Positions 30,001 through 41,770 of a DNA stretch of 64,000 nucleotides are shown in pieces (position 1 is the first letter of the stretch; the number at the start of each line of letters is the position of its first letter). This stretch comes from Gorsachius magnificus (Eukaryota; Chordata; Aves; Pelecaniformes; Ardeidae), in contig CM067082.1 in assembly GCA_034008185.1 (NCBI GenBank), positions 123,009,988 through 123,073,987 on the forward strand, given 5' to 3'. The position numbers and the translations under genes were made by a program. Under the pieces are notes generated by a model, which saw only the letters and a program-made list of their open reading frames with translations, was not told the DNA's origin and did no database searches.

Positions 30001-33000
30001 CTTCCTACCTGTTGTTTCTCATCCCTCTGGGCCTGATTGTCACACCAGCAGGCTATAGCACGATGGAAGGAAGTTTCTACTCCTCTATGATTAGGTTTGT
30101 CCAGTGACATCCCATGTCATGAAAGAGAGCCAAGACCCAAAGCTTCCCCCACAATCTACCATTTGTGGCTGATAAGCCACACTGTCCATTGGGAATATCA
30201 GCAGATGTTGTATTCCCCTACCAGCAAGGAACCTGTTCTTCAACATTTAGCCTGGATTGCCTCACTCTTTCTCCTAGGACTGAGCAGGTAGTGGTAGCAG
30301 GACTCAGCACTGCAAACTATGTTGACCTATTTACTGTCACTCAAGAGATGTGATTGTGCTAGCCCTGCTCGTTCACCTGGCCTGTTTCACCACCAGAATT
30401 AGCCCAGCGCTTGCCACAAAAATACCTTTCACTTAGAGGCTACTATATAGGAATATAAGAGCACCGTTAGGACATTTCTGCATGTGTCTGTTAGAGGAGG
30501 CCAGCACAGCTGATCTGCAGAGCCTGGGGCCTAATTCTTCAACATGAGTGAAGCTGAGATGGAAATGTTTCCCTACATTTCAGCTCATGCAGAAGTCAGA
30601 ATGGAGAAAAACCCATGCTGTAACTGATAGCAGAAGTAGCCTGTAGACAATCCCAAACTGCAAGGAAGCGCACAGTATAAGATTAGGTAAGCATGTCAAA
30701 AGATTCTATCAGTGTCACAGGGATGGGCTTTCCCCATTAGAAAATACATGGTTTTGTATCTTCCTCAATGGAAGATTTTACAGCAAGAGTGAAGCAGGTG
30801 TGCAAGTGTCAGGAATAAACCCCATACTCTCCCTGTTGCCAGTGTCCTTGAGAGCTGAGATAGGATTGGCATTTTCCTCCTTTAATTATGTCAAATTTAA
30901 TTTGCTGGCTGTTCATAGGGAAGCCGCTAGCCTGGAACAGCTGCTGGGGCTGTGTACAAGAAACCCGAGCCATGTCCAGGCTCTAGCAGACGGGTGCTGC
31001 TCTGCACAAGCTGACGCATTTGGTGCTGACATCCCGTCTTGAAGCTGAGTGCAGAAGGCTGAAAGCTGGATATGCCCTGGAGATCAGTATGTCCTGCCTT
31101 CCTCTGGGTTTATCTTCTTAGGCCTTGCAGAGATGGATTTACAGGGGGAATTCAGGAGGACTGTAATTCTCCTCATCTGTAAGTACCATAGCGTATTTTG
31201 TATCATGAGATGGGGAAGTGACCACGGCAGGCACCGCTTTCTCCCCCAAAGCGCCATCGCGACTGCTTTGTAACTAACCCTGAGCTATGGACACTTAGAT
31301 GAGATATATTTGGAAACCCCTACCTACCTCCTACACCCCACTTTCCACCCCAAAGAACACAGCAGCGTTTCTTGAACTAAGGCAAATCTGCCCTGGCTGG
31401 GAATTTTTACCCCAGCTAAATCACAGGGTGATTCCTATCTTAGCAAAGGTGGTTTATGCCGGGAACGGTAGCTTGTGTGCCTTTGATCTAGGGTGGCTAT
31501 CTCCAGGCTTTTGCCTGGAAACTTTTATCTCAGGGAAAATTTGGTTAGTGCTTTTGCTCTGGTTTTACCTGTTCTCTGAATGATACTGTGCAGTTTCCAG
31601 TGCTTGCCATGCAGTGCTCGGCTGCAGTTTGCCCAAGATTCGCTCCATCCTGTCACTCTGAATGCCCTTATTTCAAATTCAGGCTGTGTTTCATGGGGAA
31701 AATTAGCAATGTTATGGTGAGTCAAGAAGAAGTATGAAGTCAGTTGGCATAGCTTAACAAGGCAGAAACCTGCATGCTGAAGATTTCATCCTACAAAATG
31801 CCTTTGAATCAATTCAGAACACTCTTTCACCAAGGACTAAATCCCTAAGGATTAAGGACCACTTTAGTCACATTAGGACCACCTTAATCCTAAATGAGGA
31901 CATCCATTTGGGGCTTTAATGCATGTTGATTTCCCACGGTCAGATAAATTGGTTTAACTTACTGAGTGTGCCCTTGCAGACGAACCCTGTCTCCCTTGTT
32001 TTGCATTTTTGCAGTGTCCTATAGCAAAGGACTGCTGCGTCACGCCTGCTACCCCACGTGTCTAAAATCCTCTTTCCTTCTGTAAGTCACTGACTCATCC
32101 CTTCCATCAACTCTTGACTCTTTTTGCAAAGTTTTGTGTGCTGCAAGCTATATAAAGAAACAAATTGCATTCAACTGTATTAGCAAGCAGCCTGGAGGGT
32201 TTTTCATTTTTCTTCTGTACAGTGCCAGAAATGAATTTTCCCAAATCTGCAAACTTTCTGTAACACTTGACTCACGTTCCTGAGTTATCAGGACTACTTC
32301 ATCCCTTGAAATTACTGCATATGGTTGTGTTTTACTCCTTCATTCACTGTGTTCTTTATTCAGAGCTGATCATTTTTTCAGAAATTATTTAGATGATGCT
32401 ACAATTAGCATATTTCACATAGAACTAGCAAGTCCATCTACTCCCTCACTGCAATTAGAGAGAAATGTAACACATTTGAAAATAAATAGCCCAGGCATGA
32501 GGTGGTTTTGTGGAACAATACAGAACAAGTGGGTGGACAGGAATGAGGAAATAGAGCCAGGATTCTGAGCGGTAAAAATTGGCTCATCTCCATCAGCTTG
32601 CTAGAGCTACAATAGCCTGAACTCTCACATTTGGCAATGAACTCTAAAATGATAAAAATACACAGTGTAAGGAGAAATGTGCCCTTCTAAGTTGTTCTTT
32701 CAGTGGAGTTCTGCAGGCAACAGCACAGCTTCAGAAACAAACGATCTAAACTTAGGTTTCTGTAGTTGCACTCTTGGCTGTAACTCACGTGGAGTTACAC
32801 CAGGGGAACCGCGCAGAATGAGGGGCTCTCTGTGATAGCTAGAATGACTGGAGATATACAGGAGGTACATGAAGAGTTTTCTCCATCTTGTAATGATCTG
32901 AGTGACCAGGAAACATGATGGCTCAGACTGACACTTTAGGATTTGTAAATTTATGCCGTTGAGTAGTGGAGAGAGAGGAATACTGAAAAATCCCTTGGAT

Positions 33001-33346
33001 TTTTTTCCCCTTTTTGTGAGCACAGCTGCTTCTTTTCCTGGGTTAAATTCTGGAGTACTGTTTTCAAAAATGCCAACATATCATCAGAAAAACCAGGGTA
33101 CAGGTTCCAAATTCAAGGTGCTGTTGGAAGTTGTAATCCCATCCTGCCAGTCATCGCTAACTTTGTATCACGAGTCTCCTACACCACAGCTTCTGTTTAT
33201 AGTTTCTCACAGGCAGATTTCTGGTTCGTGTAAATTGGTTGGGCACCCTTGGCATCTTCCAGGAGATCATGGGCAGCACTCAGTAAGGAACCAGGCACCT
33301 AAAATCTGCTTCAGCCACCATTTTGTCAGCACTAAATGGAGAAAAT
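27084..33346. other. Intergenic region, no gene recognised
   Basis: About 6 kb with mixed AT-rich and moderately GC-rich parts. Isolated donor-like sites occur, such as TCAG/GTAAGA at about 29565-29573, without convincing partner exons. A short inverted repeat lies at 31846-31892. Confidence 0.4.
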
Positions 33347-33410
33347 GGTTGGACTCGATGATCTTAAAGGTCTTTTCCAACCTAAACAATTCTATGATTC
33401 TGTGATTCTA
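33347..33410 (+). mobile_element. CR1 LINE 3' end fragment
   Basis: A heavily 5'-truncated CR1 copy. It has the same 36-base core as at 8108 (GGTTGGACTCGATGATCTTA and on) and then three terminal repeat units of the ATTCTATG type. Only about 64 bases are present, which is typical of CR1 insertions. Confidence 0.92.
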
Positions 33411-36400
33411 AAAGCAGGTCTTTGTGGCCCAACTTCCTGGTGTAGTATCTACGGATAGAAATGTGTCTTGAAGCAAGAGCCTATCTACTTGTTTGTTAGT
33501 GTTTAAGGAAGTCAGGTCATTAAATCCAGTTATTCATATCAATCTTTACTTGAGAATTTTGTTCATCTTTTCTATTTTTCTATAAGTCAAATGATTTTAT
33601 GACAGCTAAGACAGATTTCATCATAGCTGTGCTATATTTATTAGTCAGAAGTCTGAGAAGATGTGGTCTTTTCTCGTTATGACTCTCCAAATATATTCTT
33701 CCAGTTATTTATTTGCTGCTTCTGGCTGACAGCAGCTTTTCAAATGGCTTAATATAGCATGTAAATATCATTAATTTGCAGAATATGGAGCATAAAAGAA
33801 GAGATTTACATCGTACTGTGTCCTCCCTCATTTCTCAGCCTAATAGAAAATGTCATATGCTTCTGTTATTGAATTGGAAACAAGTTGTTGCTTTTCTTTA
33901 AATTTAGGTTATGGTAAAATGCTAAGAGTACTCCCACATACTTACACGGGAAATATTATAAGCATGAATCATCTTCATTGCGTTTTCTTCCTCCCTGATG
34001 CTAGCAGTAGGGCTAGTGATCTCCCCCAGCAAGGAGGTCGTGTGTGCTGTTCCATTTCTTGACATATGCCTGACAGCTCGGGACCAGTCCTTGGTTTTCA
34101 CAGTTGTCAGCTGAGTTTCACACTTCTATTGCTCCTGTCCTGAAATTCGCAGGACAAAAGTATTCATGCAGAGCTCTATGGAGCTGTTAGCATAAGGACT
34201 ATTATTAGGATGGTGATGGGAAGCAAGACTTGTTTTTAATTTATTATTGAGTGAAGTATCCTGACAAGATTATTTTGTGTAGCTAACTCAGGTTTGCTAC
34301 AATGAATGATCCAACAGTCACTGGTATTGCCACTGATCATGCAGTAGTAGACCATGGGAATACTGGAGGACCAGAATTTGCTCAGAATTGTTAGTGTTGA
34401 TACAGTTGAGGTGCCTCTGGCCTTTCAGACAACATCTGCATCTCAGGGGAGGCTGGGTAGGGGAGAGTCAGAATTAAGAATCTGAGAACGTACATGTTGC
34501 CTTCCCCCTCAGGCGTGATGGGCCTTCTGGGCTCATTGCCCAGGGAGAGCTGCCAGGGACTTCCATCATCACTGATCTGCAGGCAGAAGGGCATGACTAA
34601 TGCTTTGGATGTCACCCCACACCTCTCCCACTGCGGAGTGGTGGTGCTGCTGCAGCAGAGCCACAATCACCCCCTGGAATCCAGGGTGGCAGCAGGAATG
34701 CTGTCCCACTCACGTTTTGCATCTCAGACAAACCTCTGGGCAGAAGTGATGCTTTGGCCTTGGCTTAGAAGAAATATAGAGCTGAACCTGAGTTTTTTTC
34801 CCTAGATTTTTGGTGGTGGTTCTGTTATTTGGAGCGCCATGCACCTCCAATCCCTCACCAGGTTCTCACTTCTATAGGTTCTCACTGTCCAGTGTATAAG
34901 GATGCCAAGTGTGCACACTCTTCTTAGTGGGTTATTTTTCTTAGAGGAAGAAAGAGCAGGTTGGTTTGGGGTTTTTTTTAACTTTCATGTCTTAAGGAAA
35001 TAAAGTCTTTGTCAAAGAGTTTTGAACACATCAGCCAATTTCAGAAAAAAAGATGGCTGGGCAGACATCTCAGAGGCATGAAGATCTGACAGGTGACTGG
35101 AAGGGGCCAGAAAGAGGGAGCAGCAGGGGGAACTCAGCTGAGATTTCTCTCTGACAGCAGCTGGTTAACTGTGCCCGTAGCTCTTCATAGCCTGTGCTTG
35201 CTTGTGCTCAGTAGGAAGCCTGAAGGCTGTAAGTAAGGGACATAAGTAGATCTCTGGATGTTGTATGAACAGATCAAGGGACTGTAAGAGGAGCTTGAGG
35301 GGGAGGAGAAACAAAGATTGGGGGCACGGTGATAGCAGTGTTGCAAGAAATGTAGGTAAGAGTTGGATTACATATATGGATTAGTGCTCAGGACACAGAA
35401 AATACATTTGTAAGATGTCGGGCTTAATTTGCTTTACTGCTAGTGGAATAAATTATTTCCCTCTTCAGTCCCAATTGCCATAGCTTTGTTTTTTTATTGG
35501 CTCTCTCATCAGCAATGACTAGAAAGGCAGAGGCAAACTTCCACAGCTGCTTGAAATTTTAGCATGGCAAAAAATAGTGTTTCCTAGCCAGGGAACAGTT
35601 AGCTCCCTGATAACTGCAGTAAACAAATGGAAGAGCCACAGCTCTAAAGCATGTGTGTGCCTGTGTCAGCAGTGGTTGTCTCTTTCAGTGCAGTGATCTG
35701 TACAAATTAGAGGCAGAAGTCACTACAGAGCCAGCTCACGTTAAGTAGAGTTTACCCAAAGTGTAGTGTTTAACACCTTCTCCTACTCTTGGCTTTCTGA
35801 TGTGTTTGGTGTGGGTGTTCTGCAAATGTGAATAGGCCTTATCAAGCTGTGACCTTGAAAGAGCTGCTGTTATGCAAGAAACCAGATTCTGCTTGTACAG
35901 TGCTTGTGTAAAAGTCACTACCTGTCCACTATAGTTATTTGCCGCTTCCTCCGTGAATGGAGGTTTTTTTACTTGGCAGTATGCCTAGTTCAGAGTTTGT
36001 ACCAACCAGAGACTAAATCTACATCTTTTACCTTCTCCCAGGAATAGCATTTGCAATAGATCTGATTGCTGTTCCCTTTGTCAAGGTAACTGTGTCACCC
36101 TTTTGCAGTTCAGTGTTATGTTCTTACACGACTTGAGCTTTACTGAAGTTCTAAGGCAAATGGCAACAGCAATGATATTTCTGTGAGCCTCCAAGAAAGT
36201 GGTGGGATATAATGAAGTGAAAAGACTTGGAATAATTACTCCCAGACTTCCAGAATCCATGCTACTCATCATGTATGTGATCTAACGCACTGTGGAACTT
36301 TATAAGGACCTGAAAAAGGAAGCACTGTGCTTCATCAGGGAACAAATGGCAGCTGGAAATCCTGGTATCAGAGAGCAAACCAGAGGCTTTGCACAACAGT

Positions 36401-39400
36401 CATTTTGCCAAGCTGAAGGACGCTGCAACAATATTCTTTGCAGACAGGCAATGAGCACAGTCTGCAAAAATGGTCAAAAAAAAAAAAAAAAAAGCACAAG
36501 TTTACTCTGCAGAAAATAAGACGACCATCATTTATTTTATTGTTGTCCTAATCTAGGACTGTGAAGATCTCGCAGTAAAAAGTGAAATGGAAATGACCCA
36601 CCAAACTAGTGACAACCTCCCTTTCCTTGCAAGAGTTACACCACAGCCAGAGTCCTTGCTACTTTGTCTTGCTCCTATCACCAGTAAGTTTCAGAAACTC
36701 TCTGAAAAGATAATTGTTTGCAGCTTTTATGATTACATCACTGGAATGTTGTCAGAAGAAAATGCTTGCCCTGAGCTGCCGCAAGTTACTGTGCTGCCAA
36801 AGTGGCTCTTTGTAACCGAGCAACTAGAGATCTCTGACTTTTCTCAGCTCTGCTTACAAGACTTTGTTGAAAACAATGACAAAAGGCCATGTCCATGTGG
36901 ACAGCTTAACATGCTCATGAAGTGCATATCTGACCATCAGAAAGAGTTGACGAGAATTTCTTGTGGAGACAGAAGAGAAAGGAGAAACAGATTGCTAATA
37001 CAAGACTAGTGCTTATTATCTAGATGAGCTTAACGCACAGTGTGATGTGAGATGTCGTTGCAAATCTCCAGTGCTTCACTTCACACGACGAAAAGGACTT
37101 GGGCTTAGTCACTCAAAGGTATGTCACTGTTAGATGCAGGATATTTATTTGAAAAATAAGTATTACTATGACTCAGCTACACACTAATCAATTTTATTGC
37201 GCTGTAAATCAACTGTATCCCTGATAAATTGTTTTTAATTGCACACATTTTAACAGTTTGCAGACTTCTTAATACTGATGAGTTTCCACATTAGCTCTTT
37301 TTATTACATCTGGAAACGGCCCTTCCCATGCACAAATATTTAGAATACCACCAGTTTTTTGAACCAGACCAGTGTTTACCTTTTACACTACATTACTTGG
37401 GTTCAGGTGCCTACTTTCAATGTTAAAAGTGTCAGCGTTCCTCTCCCATTGAAAGGTGTGCTTTGGAGTGGTTTTGTATCAGCTGAGAAATCCTTGGAGC
37501 AAAACAGTAATTATATGACAATGTTGTTTGTAATCTTTTGTATCATAACAGCAAAGAAACGTACAAAAGTCACATGAGTTGATGCCATCTCCAGCCCAGG
37601 AAACGCAGGCTACTTTAAACAGTGCAGTGCCATGGATGAGATGGAGTAAATGACGACTCATGTCTGGGAACTGGGGGTTACTTAACAACCAACAAGAACT
37701 TTTACCCTTCTTAATTATTTCACACACTCAATCACTCCTGCCGCCACCCCCGTACTATGTCCGCTAGGTCTCAACTTCCCTTCCTAGCAGGGACACCACT
37801 GTCCATCCAGGAAGGCCATCCCCTGGCATTCACAGCCCTCTGGTCTCCAGGATCTTTCCCCACTTTCAGGACCCTTCCTCCAACCAAGATCTTCACTTTC
37901 CTTTTTTCCAGGCCACCTTCTTTTTATTTATCCTTTTTATTATTCTTTTGGGGAACCCTTCATTTTATCACCAGCTCATCTTTCCAGAATTCCAGGACCC
38001 CATTTTTCCCAGTCTGAACAGCCAGTGTACAGAAGTGGAGTGCACTTGATCAGCCTCGTAATTGGTGGCTCTGTCTCATGTCTCTTCATTAATGGCAGGA
38101 TTCAGGATGTGCCAGTTCTGTTTAGTCCAAGTATTACCAAAATTTACTACCAGCCTGTACCAGTTGCAGTTAGTAATCAGCAGGTTCTGTTTGACAGTTC
38201 AGACGTTCAGCTTCAGACATTCACGTCCCCTCACCACCCATACACCCAACTATCTGTCCCCTGTTAGTTTTCACAATTTAAGCCATTTTTTCACCTAGGA
38301 CAGAAGCTTTCCACATTCCTCATCCACTGCATTAGCTGGGACTGGGATTAAAGGGTTTGGGATGAATGCTTGAGGACAATGAGATTTTAAGGTATATCTG
38401 GCTGGAGAAAAACAAACTACGCAGGCTCTACTGGAAGAAAGAATCTCATTGGGAATAACTTGGTAATTTCTATCTTACCCAGCAGAGTCCACGAAGGCCA
38501 CCCTCAGGTTGCTGAGCCAGATTCAGGAGCACAATCCTGTGAAGTTAGTTGTGAGGGATGTGTTAGGATAAGCTAGACAAGACAATAACAAAGTTTATAC
38601 AAAATTCTGGTAAAACTTGGCATCAGCACATACAAAGAGATTTAACAGTAGGCAACTATGCAGTACAAGGGTCTCCAAACTAGCATGAACTCAACCCAAT
38701 AAGTGCTAGAGCGCACCCCCATGAGAACATGGGTATATTGCGTCCAGATTCAACCTGGCTCACATGGAGCTGTCTCTGCACTGAGAGCATGACGATCATG
38801 CTGCCTAGTTGATTCTCCCCCAGCTAAGCAGGAGGAGACTGTCATTGTTTTGGTTCTGGACGGGTTAATATAAACTAAAACACACTTGCCCGTATTTCAT
38901 ACAAGCTAAAAAAGACAAGAATGACTGGATCTGGTAGCTAGGATGGCAGTATTTCACCAAAAGTCTGCTCCATGCTTGCAATGCTTCAACCCAGCTTTTA
39001 TTAGAGACTCTTTTGCCTTTTTCTTCTTTTGTATTTCTAGGAGCTAATTTCCATTTACAAAGTTATTTCAGCTGGATCAGATAGCTAGGCTTCACTTCTT
39101 CTAAATGGCTGAAAATTATTTAAGTCTATTCATTGTGAAAAGAGCCCCCAGAGTGTTGGGCATTCACAACGGAAAACTATTTTAGTCTGTTTTCTTAAGG
39201 AAACAATGCCTACTCAGCCAAGTTGTTTGTTCACCCATCTATCAATTTCATTCTAATAACTATGAACCTGCAGACTGATTTCAGCCAGATTTGGCAAATT
39301 TGCAAAGTTCCTGCAAATCATGTAAAAAATCTGTGGTTAGCTAGAAAAAGCCTATTATTTCCTTCATGCTGCAGGGAAAGGAGGAAAAATTCAGCCATTG

Positions 39401-41479
39401 TTCTTTTGAGTGAGAACAGGCTGGCCCGTTAGTCTGTACTTCTAATTGACCAGGTGCAGAGCTCTAATTCAGCTACAGCACATCTAGCCTCTTCCCTGCC
39501 TGGTAATTAGAGGACCTGGAGTGAGGTGAAACTATTGTAGGAGGGCTTAGGGATATGAAGGTAAACTGGAAAAGATGAGGGGAAAACTGGGGTTATTGAG
39601 TGGAACTTTGTACGAGACATGTAGAGAAACAAATCTGTAGGAGACCAGACTTCATTAGTTCTGCTACCTATAACATACTGTCTTCTCTTTCCCTCTGGAG
39701 TTTCTTACTCTGATTTTGGGGTTTTTTTGGTGGGTTTTTTTTTGCCATTTATATTCAGAAATCTCACCTGAATGACTCAGATCTTTTCAGCTGGCACTTT
39801 GAAGATGTCATTGCCATTCAGCCTACATTTGCTGGATGAAAATGACAGCCACCTTTCCAGGCACCTCCTCCCTGAGCTACTTTGAGAACACAGAAGCCCA
39901 AGCAGCGCACTCCATTTTTCCCTTCCACATTGTCTGTGTCATTTTCCTTCCTTTTCTTCTTTTTGGGAGTGAATGCTGAATATATACCTCACATTGACAC
40001 TGGGGAACTTTTATAATGACAGTCATGATCTGTGAAAGTGCCAGCTGGTTATGTCTAGATCATTTTGTTTTAAGTGTGAGATTTCAAGAATTGAAAGCAT
40101 AGTGATTTTTAGCATTTTTAGCTAACAAGTTGTTTTTCAAATTCAAGTTATTCTCCATCTCAAATACATACAGAAGTGACAGGATGGCCCCCTGAGGAGG
40201 GGAGAGGAGAAAAAGGGGGGAAAACAGAGGAAAAATAGTAGAGGGAATGTTTGGGTCTGCACTTACGGTACATATGAGTCTGGTGAAGGAACAAAAGAGA
40301 AGAGAGGTAGATGACATGAGGGAGTGGGAATCCACAAAGCTACACAAGAAAGCAATGTGGGATGTCTTTAAAAAATGCCTTTAAGTTTCAAACCTTCTCT
40401 GTAGCAACCTTTTGTCAACCAGAAGAACACTACATGGTATCATATAGTTTTGCTTATTACCTTTCACTTTCGTCTTACAAATGTTAATACTTTACCCCCT
40501 TTTTGACATCTGCTGAGCATGCAGCAGATGTCTTGGACAAGCTGTCAACATGCACTTGCATCTTGAGCACCACAAATTGATTTGACAGCTAAACTGGACA
40601 ATTTAACAAAAATGGGTTACAATCAAGGCTGAAGTCTATCTTCTCCTTGCCAAAATAAAACCCTGGAAAACACTGGTTCATTTGACACAAGTATTCCATT
40701 CAGCCTCAGAGAAAGGCTTTGCTTATAAGAAAAGTAGAGGAAAATATGCTCTAACCCTCTAACATTACTGTTCCTGCTTCTTCAGTGAGCAAGAGCTTAT
40801 CCATCATGTGGGAGCTCTACCACCTGTCTAAAACACTTTCTGGGATAGCTGAAAGGAATCAAAGTTTTTCTGGCATACAACTAATTAAACACACTAGATC
40901 ACGTAGAGGCATTAAAACACTGCATCTTCTTGGGAATAGTTTAATCACTGCCAAAGTCAGGGATTCGTTCTCTTTTTTTTCTTTCTCCTCTGAGTAAATG
41001 AAAACCCTCAGCCCACACTCTTTGGCACAGCTTGTGCTGTGGTAGCTCTGGCATTCCCCCATGAGATACGCACCTCCCTCTCAGGGGAGGAAGGGGAACT
41101 GGTTCTCTTGCATCTTTGCCAATTGCTCCAGTTACTACTTCATTTTTTAAATCTGGCCCTCAAACATTTATGGGTCTTTTCTTGCTGAAACTATTTGGCA
41201 AAGTCAGTTCATATTTGCAAACAGTCCTGAGATGACAGCAATCACACTGGCAGTTTTACTGGTGGTTTTCTAATGGTCTTCTTGCCAGTTCTGCTTAGAG
41301 CTGTCCTTGGAGGTTACAGTTCATTCAGAGCCCACTGCATACAAGTGTGCCACAGCCTACCTTCCTTCCAACAAGCCTTCTCTTGAACTTTCTCTGTTGG
41401 CAATTCATTTACAATTATACTGCTTCCAAACATTTACAGTATCTCTATTAGATCCATCTGGTATTCTTCATAATCCTCC
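33411..41479. other. Intergenic region, no confirmed gene
   Basis: About 8 kb. It contains an open frame of about 150 codons at 36557-37009 that starts right after an acceptor-like TCCTAATCTAG but resembles no family I know. It also has an A20 run at about 36475-36494 and an 11-bp-arm palindrome at 40505-40532. Confidence 0.4.
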
Positions 41480-41770
41480 CAAACTATGCCAAACCCAAAT
41501 AATCTGTATCACAAGCAAATTTTACTACCAGACCATTCATCCTCCCAGACTCTGAATAACATCCTGAACACTGGCTCCAGCTGGGGTCCTTGGGGCATCC
41601 TGCTATTAACCTTTTTCCATTTAAGAGGTAGTAATTTATTCTAGCTCTTTGTAGTCTCTCTCTCAGCTAGTTTTTAATTCATGACAGAACTTTACCTTTC
41701 GCCTCTGATTCTCAAGTTCCTTTACAGCCTCTTTGAAAAAGACTTCATTGGCAGTGTTTCAAGGCTCTGA
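41480..41770 (-). mobile_element. Ancient CR1/L3-like LINE fragment (reverse transcriptase region, antisense)
   Basis: Read on the minus strand, this stretch follows the layout of the CR1/L3 reverse transcriptase around its catalytic FADDT block. At 41506-41522 the minus strand reads KFACDT, one substitution from KFADDT. On the plus strand the phrases GGTCCTTGGGGCATCCTGCT and AGCTAGTTTTTAATTCATGA match the antisense of this LINE class as I remember it. It is strongly decayed, with stops and indels, and cannot encode an active enzyme. The boundaries are approximate. Confidence 0.6.

Noticed and set aside
32775..32805. Small inverted repeat GTAACTC/GAGTTAC
   Set aside because: Seven-base arms are expected by chance; it may be a scrap of an ancient amniote repeat but cannot be assigned.
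32953..33405. 150-residue frame on the plus strand
   Set aside because: Its end runs through the CR1 3' tail at 33347-33410 and the rest has no recognisable protein features.
38390..38900. Possible old LTR (phrases such as TAACAAAGTTTATACAAAAT looked familiar)
   Set aside because: No terminal inverted repeats, target duplication, TATA box or certain family match could be identified.
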